A stretch of 64,000 nt of DNA, from contig BGZK01000070.1 of assembly GCA_005406025.1 (NCBI GenBank), positions 496,001-560,000 on the forward strand, written 5' to 3'. Under the pieces are notes generated by a model. The model ran no database searches and had not been told where the DNA came from. It saw nothing but the letters and a program-made list of their open reading frames with translations. This DNA comes from Eumeta japonica (Eukaryota; Arthropoda; Insecta; Lepidoptera; Psychidae). Of this stretch, positions 23,737 to 34,784 are shown piece by piece. Position numbers and translations under genes: made by a program. Every line of letters begins with the position of its first letter. The first letter of the stretch is position 1.

Positions 23737-24559
23737 CGTATGTGTTCGTGATTTGTTTTTTATGATAGTCAACAAGGGTTGAGTTTTGTATTGTATCGAA
23801 GTATGAATTTGAAAAGTCGCGAGATGCTTCTTTCACAATTAGGTTGTAGAAGTGAGTTTGTTAATGTATAAAAAGGAGTGTGTGTAATGTTGTTCTTTTT
23901 TGGGCGCTTAAACAAATCAGCAATAACTGTAAAACTGACGATATTCTGTACTTGCGAAAATATAGATTAGCATAAACTAGCATTCGTAATTGTCGTTGTC
24001 TGCGTATTTTTTACCATTGAACCGAATTAAGTACTAAATCAATGCTAACAATGACTTCATTAATAAGAATCTTCTAGAGTAAAGTTGATTAACATTTCTC
24101 TTCTATCTGTATATATGTTTCTTCATCTTTATATATGTTTTATTACCGATTCTAATTTACTCATAGAAAGCGACACCAACCTTAAGTAATACAGCATAGA
24201 TTTTATTATCATATTGCAATTTCTTCTGACTTAGTCCAAATCATGACCGGTAACGGAATCAAAATTACAAACGAGACGAGGAGCAGAATCAAAACGTGAC
24301 TGGAAATCGAAAAGGGGATGGAGATAGTAATCGACCGTGGGACCAAAATTAAAATCAAGACCCTGGTCTAAATCAGAATATGAAGACATCAGAATTGAAA
24401 GCGGGACCAGAATTGGAACCTACTTAAATCAAAACTGGGTTCGGAATTGAGAACGGGATAGCGATCGGGATCATGATTAATTATCGTAAGTGTTCGATGT
24501 ATAAAATGAAGGCATTCATTCTATCTATGTGGGTGCAGCCGCGGGCGGAAGTTAGTACA

Positions 24560-25770
24560 CATATATATTTATTTCCCAATGCTAAAAAAATATAATGTGA
24601 TTGAAGTAAAAGAGATCGGAGAGAGAGAGAGGAATAGGCGATGGGTCCTGTGTTCTGCAAAAATCATAGTAGGTTTTAAACTGCAATATTTTGTTCATTA
24701 CCGTCATTCACAATTAGTGAATTAGTGAATAAAGTGATATAATATTTTATTAATAATGTATAATAAAGACGCATTTGGGTGTAATAACTGTCTAGTTCAT
24801 TAGGTATTCCATTAGGATATCTAGGTTTCAAATCCCCTTAAGGCGCTGACAGGTACTCGAATCGTATTATTTATTATGAATACCAAAACCGATTTCATAT
24901 TCAGACTCGAAAGCTTTCCTTGGGAATTAGTTCCCACGACAGCCGCCCGGCGCTTAGCCCAAAGTTAAAACGTTAACCTACTTCAAAGGGCCGTTGAGAC
25001 GAAAAACAGGTTCAGTTCAAAACATGATTCAGTATTCGAGTCTGTCGCACTGCCGGTTGAATACCAAAACAGTTTTATTACAGTTATGAAGAAGCGGCGA
25101 CGGCGGCGCGGCGGTCGCGCGCCTAATTGCCATCTCGGGTCCCCGATCCTGACCCTGACTTAAGTAACCTTCGGAGGCCCTGTAAGTACCTGACTCGTGT
25201 AAGAATTTCTTTAGGGTTCCCTACTGCTTTTTTTTTTGAAGTGAAACTTCTTTATCGCGACGCAGTGAAGAAATTTAAATAAGCGTCACTTTATGTTGTA
25301 ATGTTTTCTGCAACGTTTTATTGTAACGTTTTACCTTCACGACTGATTTTTTTTTTAAGACAAACAAGTGTTTGCAAATACGATATTTTTGTAAATCGTT
25401 ACGTTAAATTAAAACTTTGCACACTTATCGAGGACCGCTGGCAATACAATAATATATTATAATTAGATTGATCTGATGATGGATCTATTTCACTCTAATT
25501 TACTTAATTAATTTTTAAGTACATTAATGAAAATAAATAATAGACCTTAACTAAGAAATTATATTTGTACAATTATTTAAATAGCTGCCTTCGTATGTAT
25601 TTTTGGTTTTGCTTCAACTTTCTTTAATCTACATATTTTAAAAATAAAAAATATATATACAGAGTTATAGAGGCAGCATCTAAAAATGCTTACATGAGTT
25701 CATATTAGTTGTCTTATTAGTATAACTGACGCTGATATAAGTATACGATTCTCATTGAGATCTACGTTGT
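24560..25770. other. Non-coding DNA with GC-rich patches
   Basis: 24880-25200 is CpG-rich (for example CGGCGACGGCGGCGCGGCGG) and may be regulatory or an untranslated exon; no convincing splice or coding signal was fixed. The rest is AT-rich. Confidence 0.35.
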
Positions 25771-25772
25771 AG

Positions 25773-25820
25773 ACTCCATTCCATAGTTGTTGTGTCTCCA
25801 TGACAACGATGGAATGGAGT
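25773..25820. repeat. Inverted repeat, 18-bp arms with one mismatch
   Basis: ACTCCATTCCATAGTTGT (25773-25790) pairs with 25803-25820 except for one base, around a 12-nt loop. Confidence 0.85.
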
Positions 25821-26660
25821 TACCAACTTTATCATTATTATTTCACGTCCCGTCTAGATTTCCAGCTAGATTTTTACAATGACGAATGATTTTGAGTAAC
25901 AGGGCATTTGTTCAAAATGATGAATTATTTCAAAATATTAACATCCTCTTTAACTCTGCTGCGTAACGTATAAAAGTCATGACTGACAACCATAGAAAAA
26001 TGTATGGCCCGTTCAAACATTGATTACTAAAATTGAAAAATACATCCTAATCTCATTTTTATAAAGCTACTTCATTTACATAAATTAATTTGCAAATATA
26101 AAGTACTTCAAAATCCTAATTACACGAAAGCTTTTCACAGATAGCGTTGCAACTTTGCCACATCGTTGCAATTGAATATTTGTTTTATATATCTTTGTAG
26201 TACTTTCGAAACGAATTACAATACTGATACTAAAAATTCTCTCACTCTTATTAAATTAAACTGTATTTCCCAGTAATATACTATATATTTAATTTTAACA
26301 ATACCATTTGCTCCGTATTTGTCCCAATCGGATCTGTAACCGGTAAGGGAGTTGAAATTTTAGAATAGGACTAAATAGGGATCTGCTCATAGGAATATAT
26401 TGAGTCATAAGGTCGAACGAGAAAAAAGACATCATTTAATTTTTCATTTTGATTTATTGAATGTCAGCTACAACTACATCTACGTAGAAGTTAAATCTTT
26501 ATTTGTGTTTAATATAAACAAAATTCATTACTAACTGCTGATAAGAAACTAAGTCTTTTCCTTTTTCAATTTCAAATGTATCGCCTTGTCAACTTGAAAG
26601 TTCGTTCTCCATATATTCACTGTGGTGTCAATTTCTAGTTTTCATAGCACAATTTTGGAG

Positions 26661-26692
<32 letters not shown>
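26661..26692. repeat. (AT)n microsatellite
   Basis: A run of AT dinucleotides with one interruption. Confidence 0.9.
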
Positions 26693-26694
26693 CA

Positions 26695-26797
26695 ATAGTA
26701 GGATCAAGATTAAGATTAATAGTAAGATCAATAATAAAGATGAAGGAGTACATTCTATGTCTACGCAGGCGAAGCCGAGAGCGGAAAGCAGGCTTCA
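26695..26797 (+). repeat. Family B 3' end fragment
   Basis: ATAAAGATGAAGGAGTACAT then TCTATGTCTACGCAGGCGAA and a diverged CCGAGAGCGGAAAGC end correspond to 24497-24555. Only about 100 bp remain. The small open frames from 26622 to 27015 are partly made of this repeat. Confidence 0.6.
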
Positions 26798-27144
26798 AAT
26801 ATATAACAACATTAACTATAAATATAAATGTTGAGCTTGGTGATTATAAATGCAGTGTGTATTATAGAGTCAGGTGGGTTAGATATGTTGCAATAATAAT
26901 AATAATAAAATACTACAAATGTATTGATATATGTGAAGAGGTTGTACAGCGAAAATCAAAAAAGTCCGACACCAAAGAATACGTAATAGTTTTATTACAA
27001 TTTTTCCTTGTATAATTTCGAATACAGTAGTAGTAAATATATATTAAAAAACTTAAAAAAAAAATTGGAAAAAATTAAACTATTTCTGTACAGTGGTGTG
27101 TTAAAGTAAGCTGTGGTAACAGCTGCAGCAGTAAAATAAGCCAA

Positions 27145-27390
27145 CTACACCAGTGGTGTATCATATTCTAACAGTATACAGACGTGAAGTAGCAGTTCTT
27201 CTGTTGGTATCGTCCAGTAAGTGAGAATTCCGGTGGCGCATTCCCGTCTCACTTTTCTATCACCTCGATTTCCTTCTATTAGACATCCTATTGCCTCCCA
27301 AGAGGCTGGCAACGCAGCGGGGAACCCTCCGGGGTTGTGAACGTCTATGGTCGGCGGTGATCATTTATTCCCTGATGCCTTGCTTGCTCG
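27145..27390 (+). repeat. SINE-like repeat family A, copy 3
   Basis: A diverged copy: GTATCATATTCTAACAGTAT, GAAGTAGCAGTTCTTCTGTT, AGTAAGTGAGAATTCCGGTGG, then a C/T-rich part, AGAGGCTGGCAACGC, GGGGTTGTGAACGTCTATGG and the end TTGCTTGCTCGTTCGC. The first 40 bases of the family are missing or too diverged to read. Confidence 0.65.
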
Positions 27391-28910
27391 TTCGCTCCTC
27401 GATTATACTATAACAAAAATCTTCAATGCTTCTGTATTGCATTTTCGTGTCTGTAAATCTGTGAAAAGTGAAATACACTCCATTTGTTTTTTAGAATTCA
27501 CTTTTTTTTTAATATCAATTCTTAAACTTTGATTGCGACTAAACAATATTTTTCAATTTTACGTAGAGATGACATACGGAATTCAAGGTTACCGTATTCG
27601 GCACGCGCTTGCTCCGTCTTTTCACAATATACGTCAACGTCAATCTCTGGATGTTGAGCCTGATTTAATCCGTAGGTACGAAATTTTCTTAGCTACTATT
27701 TTTTTTCTGAGGTATGAACGTCTTGGATTCATGAAGCCAAACAAATAAGTACCAAAAACACTTTTGTCGTGACCCATATAAGGTTTATTATAAAAAGGGC
27801 CTATATTTGTAATCTCTTTCTCTATACTTGACGCAAAGTAACTGGCTGTATATTCGAATAATCTAAGGGATTTATAGAACTTCTTTGTTCAGAATATACT
27901 CTTTTTCATTTATATTATTTATTTTCTCAGGCATGTATTTGTAGTTTGTTCATGGTTTTTCATTATTGCACAGATGGCACGCGACCGAAAAGTATTTTAA
28001 TGTGGTCTCGCGTTAGTCGTTTGAGAGGCTGTTTTCTTAACTGTTCTGGCTCTGACTCGTAAATCGCTAAACTGAATTGTTCAATGTTCAGTATAAAAAT
28101 CCAGATTAGTAGTGCCAATTTTACTTTTAATAGTTTATTAAAATTATCATTACGCATCATCTGATTAAATATTAATCGTACGGACGTTGCTATTTGTTAA
28201 CTAGTCGTCGCTTGTATTATGATTTGAATGGCTATGGTTTAAAAAATTTAAAAATAATTTTTAATAAGACATATTAATATATACTAAATTAATCAAAATT
28301 AATTATTTATACATACCAAGTAGCATAATATTGTAATATAAGTGGCATTAGATACACAGAATCTTCATAATAATTATTATTATATATTTAAATTATTAAT
28401 TGAATACGTAGAAAAAAGTAGAATGTTGAGAAGTCTAAAACAGTTGAGAGAAATACGGATGCGGATTTCACAAGTACTGTAAATGAAAGAAAATATGAAT
28501 ATCTGGAAAAAAAGAAAAAACTAAAATAAATTAAGAACCCAGTATTATTCCATCATCATAGGCGAGTAAATTCTGCGAGCCCGAGGGGCTCGACATCTTA
28601 ATACTATGGGTACCTGGATAGAATCAAAGAAACGAAGAACAGTTGTTGACCTCGTACGTTGTCACTGATGATACAGGTCAAAATCAGCTCCCTAGATTCG
28701 AACTGGTTCATCGCCGGCAATTTAGTCTTAGTCCATTAGTACGAAATATAAAATTGCGGGACCGTAATAGTATGTCGATGCATCGTGTTGACTGGAAAAC
28801 CTGACGTAGCATTATGATTATCATCGAATTCATACTGAATTATGATTTAAATAAATGAAACGCTCATGTGATAGAGCTGTGATGAGGATCATCCTGTAAG
28901 GAGATGGCGA
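27390..28910. other. AT-rich non-coding DNA
   Basis: No gene was recognised. The small open frames at 27347-27748 and 27963-28160 have no family motif. Some parts (about 27560-27670) are less AT-rich. Confidence 0.35.
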
Positions 28911-28914
28911 AAAG

Positions 28915-28937
28915 TCCGCGACACATATTGTCGCGGA
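28915..28937. repeat. Short GC hairpin followed by T-run
   Basis: TCCGCGACA (28915-28923) pairs with 28929-28937 with a 5-nt loop and is followed by TTTTTTT. It looks like a bacterial terminator, but in this insect-like setting it is more likely one of the many small inverted repeats. Confidence 0.6.
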
Positions 28938-28939
28938 TT

Positions 28940-29735
28940 TTTTTGTGGGTCTATTTAATATCAACAATCACGTCGTGCGTTAATTCGATGACAAAATATA
29001 CCCACGAACCAGGTCAGATAATATAACTGTGAATTAAAAAAAAAACATGTGAATCGGATATGTGGTTCTCGCGCGAAAAGAACTCAAACGGACAGACAGT
29101 AGGAATTTTGTAATAAGTATAGTCGAAAACGGAACTGGACGGTATCTCTCATGCTCCAAGGTAACGCCTATCACTTTAATTGCGACTATTAAATTTAATA
29201 GCTTTCGTACAATAATGTCATGCAAAATTTACGGACGTGAGTAATTAAATTGTGCATTCCAGATACTTTCTTTAAATACCATACGTTTTTAATTGAGCGA
29301 ACGTCAATTATTAATGTTCAGAATTTATACTGATAAATGGTTTAGGTAGTACGTCGATTTGCGGGGAACTATTATATAGTAATTTAGCACACAATATAAG
29401 ATAATTAACGTACATTCTCGGGCCGTTAACGAGAAAATGACCGAAATACATCATAGTGTTGAAATAGTCCCAGCTCCGGGTAAAGTGAAATATATAGAGG
29501 CGAATAAAGAACGCCGTTTTTACTGAATTAGTACTCCCGTGACTGAGTCTGTGCCCGTATATAATTGAAATTAATACAGACAGTTTATTTAATAGTTCTT
29601 TTACGACGAATAAGTGGCAACACTCGGCTTTGTCCATTTGGAAGTATAATATTTTCCTATTTTTGCATTCGATTTTGATTTCGATCATCATATATGTTCA
29701 GTGGCGATCGTGATTTAGGCTTTTAAACACCTTAT
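28940..29735. other. Conserved-looking non-coding DNA
   Basis: 29040-29690 has balanced composition without repeats, and carries long open frames on both strands (the longest, 126 codons, at 29311-29691 minus) with no family motif. Many ATTA and TAATTA-like sites are present. This is what a conserved enhancer near a developmental gene might look like, but nothing here proves it. Confidence 0.3.
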
Positions 29736-29736
29736 A

Positions 29737-30979
29737 TAAGGCCAGGAAAAAGTTTTTTTCCTTTTTTATATACAAATTCAAGATAATTTTTTATTATATT
29801 TTATTTGCATTTAATTATAATATACATATGCCGTTCTGTTCAACAGATTGTTGGCATTTTGTAGGTAGGACATAATCTTATTGCTGTAGAACTTTTGGGA
29901 TTTCTGATTAAGAAATTGTGACAAGTAGTTTTAATAGTCCTTTCTTGATGTCAACCTAACACTACTAAAAGAATTCTGAAAAGACTGAAACAGGTAAAAA
30001 TCTGAGGGTGCAAATTTAGGGTTATATGGTGGATGCATTAACACTTCCCAACCAAACTCTCTCAATATGTGTTGAGTGGCGGTATCATGGTGAAAAACCT
30101 CATCCTTTCTATTGATCAATTCCAGCCGTTTTTTTTTTCTATTTCTTGCTTGAATATCATCAGCTGTTGGCAGTAGATATCCGGATTGTTAGTTTTGCCC
30201 GGCTGTAAAAGCTCGAAATGAATAATGCCCTTCTAATCCCACCATACACATAACATCAACTAATTGCGAGTTAATCCGAGTTTGTTATACACTGCGGAGC
30301 TCGCTTGCCTTTTTTGACTGTGATTTTTTTTAGCGTGTTATTGTCGTAATTAATTCACTTTTCATTACCAATGATCAATCTTTTCAAAAACGGTTCGGTC
30401 TCATTACCTTTCAATAGAGAATCTAAAATGAGTACACGATTCATTAGATTTATTTCAATGAGCTCGTGTGGGAGCCAAAGATCATTTTTTTTTTGTATAT
30501 CCAGCTTTTTAATGAGTCAAAGCTGTTCTGTGGTTTATTCCAAACTCTTTAGTTATACGGTAAGAACTAATATGCCGACCTTGCTCTACTTTTTCCAAAA
30601 TGGCATCAACTTTACCCGTAACAGGTCGACTAAAGCGAGGTTCATTTTTGACATCAAAATTGTCAGACTGAAAACGCTTTAACGAGTTTCATGCTACTCT
30701 TACCAATGTTGCATTACGTTCGTAAAAGTCACAATTTGTTTTTCGTGGCCTGTGTCGTATTTTTATTTTTTTTTGTGATAAAGCTTTATAATATATCGAA
30801 TTTCTACGTTCGATTCACTCACTAAAAAGTAAAAATGCACACCGTTTTTACTTTTTATTTTTTAAAATTTCATCTATTTAAGGGTAACAAAACTACATAG
30901 ATACGTAAAACACAACCAAAGAGATTTTACTGCAACTTTTTACTTATAAAAAACGAAAAAACTTTTTCCCCGACCTAAT
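29737..30979 (-). mobile_element. Near full-length dead mariner element
   Basis: About 1.24 kb, the usual mariner size. The left end reads AAGGCCAGGAAAAAGTTTTT at 29738 and the right end, reversed, reads TTAGGTCGGGGAAAAAGTTT, forming imperfect terminal inverted repeats of some 28 bp. TA pairs lie at both outer edges as expected from mariner target choice. The transposase relic runs on the minus strand between about 30700 and 29931. Confidence 0.75.
29931..30700 (-). pseudogene. Mariner transposase pseudogene
   Basis: On the minus strand, in shifting frames, one can read a GNEK-like segment where the first catalytic Asp region (G-D-E-K) should be (about 30370), then INYDNNTLKK, a YVYGGIRRAL block (about 30230-30260), then RKDEVFHHDTATQH (second catalytic Asp, about 30110-30080), FGWEVLMHPPYNPKFAPSDF (third Asp) and YLFQSFQN. 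The second and third Asp are kept, the first seems changed. Stops and frameshifts interrupt it. It differs from the mariner relic at 2840-3530. Confidence 0.75.
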
Positions 30980-31005
30980 ACATTTAGATATTAGGTCGGG
31001 GAAAA
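30964..31005. repeat. Perfect inverted repeat at the mariner end
   Basis: The terminal 17 bp (TTTTCCCCGACCTAATA, 30964-30980) are repeated in reverse at 30989-31005 across an 8-nt loop. The copied arm lies outside the element, so the mariner end has been duplicated in inverted orientation. Confidence 0.85.
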
Positions 31006-31394
31006 TATTTATTTAGTTTCTCATGGGAGCGTGTTGTAAAATTACCGTCACCTTAATATCGTTTATTGTAATCCACAGTATTCTTGGTTTATTTCTGAAA
31101 CTGCTAAATTTTCACATCTCTACTATATTTACCAATTTGGGTCAATGTATATTATCCGAAAAAAACTTTAGGTCTCAGCCATTTGATTTTAGTAGACGTT
31201 TAAATACGTTCGATTAGCCTGTAGTTAAGTATGTGCGGTGCGCCCAATAGGCCAAAGTCAACAATGCTATTAATATAAATTTTAGAAATTTAACGCACCT
31301 TAAAGGGCTGGCCTGGAACGGCCAAATAGACCTTTGTAGGATGAAATTTAAAGGAGGAGGATGAAAAATAATGAAATCTGTTCATTTATCGGAT

Positions 31395-32262
31395 AAAACG
31401 CATATCGGGCCACGTTAAATATCGTAGTTAATCTTAGTGACAATATGTGGACTTTGAAAGGGGCTTTTTTGTTGGATATTTCGAACCTATTAATTGAGTT
31501 TACGGTTCAGCGGTTAAAAGTGGACCCACATAATGTTAATCTAATTCTTTTATCTTATGTACAAAGTTTGTATTAAGTGTATTTGATTTCTATTAAATGA
31601 CTGTACTGAATTAATATTTTAATGTTTTTACCTAAATACATAATTACATATTAAATGTGTCAAGATATGATTAAAACACTTACTACAGTCTACAAACGTA
31701 AAAATACAATGTGAAAAGTGCACCAGCAAAAGAGCATATCTTTATGACACTTAGGTCCTTTTGTTAATAAGTAGTTTTTCAGAAATAACTCAAAAATAGT
31801 AAATCCGATGATGTTCAAAATATTTTTTTGAATATGATCGTAGTATTTTTCCTGGTTTTTGGAGATATGGTTTAAAAAATTAAAAGGGGTACATAATTTC
31901 TGCCAATTTCGTCGCGATAACTTCCTAAAATATTCAATTGAACAAAGATATTGCTTAGAAACCTAAAAATGTTTTGAAAAGAACTGTCTAAATATGTACC
32001 ATTGGTTGTTATTTGCTAAGAAAAACATTTTTCAGTTTGTGTTCCATGTCTGGAGGGCCCCCTAGAAGTTTTCATTTTTGTTATTCAACTGCCAAACTAA
32101 GTAGCAGATTATACAAGACGCCTATATTTCAAATTTCACAATTTCAAATGCATCTAGTAGTTTTTGAGGAAAATGTGTGTCACATACAGACGGAGGGACG
32201 AACATGCCGAACTATAAGGGTTCCGTTTTTTGCCATAATGGCTATGAACGCCTAAAAAGGCA
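31395..32262 (+). repeat. Dispersed repeat family C (GGGCCACG ... GGGTTCCG type)
   Basis: It starts with CATATCGGGCCACG and TATGTGGACTTTGAAAGGGG, matched by 58690-58755 (GGTCGGGCCACGCGCTG, AATATGCGGACTTAGAAGGG). It ends with CATACAGACGGAGGGACGAA, ACTATAAGGGTTCCGTTTTT, GCCATAATGGCTATGAACGC and CTAAAAAG. The end with GGGTTCCGTTTTTTGCCAT is a sequence I recall as very common in moth genomes. The 80-codon frame at 32013-32255 is a by-product. Confidence 0.6.
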
Positions 32263-33910
32263 GATTGAAAGACAACATAGCCAATGTACAATGTCACGTA
32301 AACGAGTTTCACTATCATTAACATCTATTAATTAGAAAGACAAACTGTAGATAAAAGTTAATCTTGTAGGTGAGATGTGTGATTAAAGGTTAAATTGGTT
32401 ATTTATTTTTAATAGACGTTTCGCTGAAAGAAATTTTAAAGGTTCCTATATTAATTTCGTGTGGTCGATTAAAATATATTTGATGGCGTGTATATGTTTA
32501 AAGTTAAAATGAATACTGTTTTTTTTATAGGAATTAGATATTTAACGTCGAGAAATTTAAGGACACAGTTTCTGTACCACTGCATCCAGCTATATTATTA
32601 ATACACTATGAAGTAACACTGGATTTGGATGTAAAGTGTTTATTGCAATTCGCTTACGTAGGTCTTCTCAATTTCTTCATAAATTCATAATACGCTATCT
32701 TTTTTAAACAATGTTTCCGATCACGATCCTGTCCAAATTTCCATTCGGTTCCACTGTACGTTACGATCCATGCCCCTTTCCCAATTCCAATCTTATCACC
32801 GCTTTTGTTTCCGTAGCTAATTTCGTTCTCGATTACGGTTACGGCAGCAGTAACATGTCCGCAGAATTATCAACATCAGGTTCAAATAGACTGGCACTGT
32901 AGATGTAGATCTAAATAACAAACTTATTTTGAGACGTATGTTGTTTAAAATTAAACTGCTTATATAGAATTTATTGAGATGTTACATAATAGAAATAATT
33001 TGGTTATGGTGATTACGTTCCTTAAGTTATTATAAAAAAAAAATATTTATAAAATGTTATTTTTTGAACAATTAAATTTATTAGAGAAAAAAAATTTTTA
33101 ATCCAACCTGTGAAACATGCATGTATTCCTAAATTCAAACAATTTGTTTGTCAATAAAAGTACTCAAAATCATAACAAAGTCTCCCTACTCAACGATAAT
33201 GTAGAAAAGACCGCAATAGCCATGCAAATCACCTCACATTAGGAAAATAGGTTAAAAGCTACACTATTAAGTTCTCACTCGGAAATAATTTAAATAATAA
33301 ACGTATTAGGCGGAAAAGTTAAATTTTATGGCAATATGTTAGGGCAATTTAAGCTATTTTGCTCATTTCCTTAGTTCTTGTTACCTATCGAAATCCTTAG
33401 AATGCATTGCAATCTGTCTATACTCTTATTTCACTTTTAGAACCTTTTCGATTAAATTTTGTATACGTAACAATGTAAAAATAACAAAAAGATGTTTGTA
33501 TTTTGCTATCAATTTTCAGAACATTATTGATTGATTTTTAATAAATTTTATTTATATATATTATGTACAACAAAGATAAATAAAAAACAATTTTTATATC
33601 ATTTATCTAAAAGAAAATTGAAATTCCCACTGTCAATACAAAAGTGTAGCGCTGTTTTGGCTAATATTTATCATCAAAAAGTACTTACCTAGATCTGAAT
33701 TCGAATTAGGATTGAGGGTAAGATTTGCATCACAGTCGTATTCGCCATTGGATTTATATGTACATGAGATAGAGCAACTTTCCTTGTCTATGTGATCTAA
33801 CTAGGTAAGAATTAATACGTAGGTACAGATCATTAACTATACAGAATATGATGCTCTGAACACCAAATTCCAAATTCAATTCCCAGTCAAATCCAAATTC
33901 AATTCGACAA
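32263..33910. other. AT-rich DNA with family B module fragments
   Basis: 32710-32890 is a degenerate GATTCCG/TTCCGATC-type module like those in family B copies, on the minus orientation. 33690-33920 contains a related AATTCGAATT/AAATTCAATTC variant. The rest is AT-rich with no gene seen. Confidence 0.45.
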
Positions 33911-33919
33911 CCAAATTCC

Positions 33920-33962
33920 TTCACCGACTCCACAGAATGTGAAGTTTTGTGGAGTCGGTGAA
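33920..33962. repeat. Perfect inverted repeat, 15-bp arms
   Basis: TTCACCGACTCCACA (33920-33934) pairs exactly with 33948-33962, with a 13-nt loop; imperfect pairing continues outward. Confidence 0.85.
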
Positions 33963-34529
33963 AGAACTTGGTCATCTGTTTGATCACTGGTTTGAAAAAT
34001 TATGCTACGTCTATTATTTTTCAAACGTATTGTTTTCATATTAGGTTTTAATCGCTTCACTATTAGAGCATTGTAAACTTGAACAGTGAGGAGATAATAT
34101 GGGAGTGCTTCCTCGATCTTCTCATTTCATATTGAGGGTCTTGACCTTAGCCGGCGTTGCTGACGAAAGCTGATGCGAGTGCATGATAACGTGCGGAAAC
34201 GGTAGTTAAACGTGGTCTGCGAGAAATGGGGTCAATTCTGTAATGTGGCATAAGTTATTAACTCATCGAACAATTTGCCTGTAATCGAGATCGAACCGGG
34301 TACTTTCTAGTTTGAAGGTAACATTCTTAAACTTTGATCCGTCAACGCTTATTCAAAAAAAAATCTTCTGTTGAATTTATAACCATCATGTATATATTTT
34401 ATTATTTAGCCTCTTATTTATCCTGTGCACCATTGAAAGTGGTTACATCAATTTCATGTGTATGTTGTTTAATTCAAATTTCCTGTAAAATAATTTATTG
34501 TCAAGGACCCCTCTTCGAGTAAAGACCTC

Positions 34530-34745
34530 CTCCATTTTGCTATACAGTCTCCTGTCTTTGGTTTTTGATTTCCAGTTTCTTCGTCCGTCTTTTTAATTTT
34601 CTTCAGCCACCTTTCAGGGTGTCTACTTGATTTTCTTTCTTTCTATACCTGACGGGGTAAGCCTACTGTATTACTCTAATGGGTCATCTATTCTTATTCA
34701 TACGCGTAACATGGTCTGCCCATATCCATTTCTTGATTGCTTTAA
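34530..34745 (-). mobile_element. LINE reverse transcriptase C-terminal tail
   Basis: Read on the minus strand: KKWIWADHVTRMNKNR, then AYPVRYRKKENQVDTLKGG with one stop between, then RKLKRRTKKLEIKNQRQE and a terminal WRR-like part. This has the order G-H-V-x-R-M ... R-G-R-P-x-T-R-W ... found at the C terminus of several insect LINE clades, here decayed. The 5' side of the element is missing. Confidence 0.5.
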
Positions 34746-34781
34746 GCTATTACAATTTTTCGTAATAGCTTAAAGCAATCA
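34734..34781. repeat. Perfect inverted repeat, 20-bp arms
   Basis: TGATTGCTTTAAGCTATTAC (34734-34753) pairs exactly with 34762-34781 around an 8-nt loop. It starts inside the LINE tail, at the point where the LINE homology seems to end. Confidence 0.9.
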
Positions 34782-34784
34782 TTA

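Larger units (their letters stand above)
22618..24557 (+). repeat. Composite repeat family B, plus-strand copy
   Basis: It starts near ACATTACAATATAAATCTGA and continues as an eight-unit array (22740-23640), an AT-rich middle, a degenerate minisatellite of GGAATC/GGGACC type (about 24240-24480, the reverse complement of the GATTCCG module), ATAAAATGAAGGCATTCATT and the end GCAGCCGCGGGCGGAAGTTA at 24536-24555. The same order, reversed, is found at 59890-62404. No protein motif was seen, so it is non-autonomous or a remnant. Ends of this type are widespread in insects; the class of mobile element is not certain. Confidence 0.65.

Noticed and set aside
28915..28945. Rho-independent terminator
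   Set aside because: The hairpin plus T-run fits the shape, but the window is insect-like and there is no bacterial gene upstream.
29311..29691. 126-codon minus-strand frame, the longest in the window
   Set aside because: No domain, signal or splice evidence; it lies in a stretch that also has open frames on the other strand. Treated as non-coding.
34260..34330. Possible tRNA T-arm in reverse (GAGATCGAACCGGGTAC)
   Set aside because: No matching acceptor stem, anticodon arm or D-arm could be folded around it; at most a diverged SINE piece.
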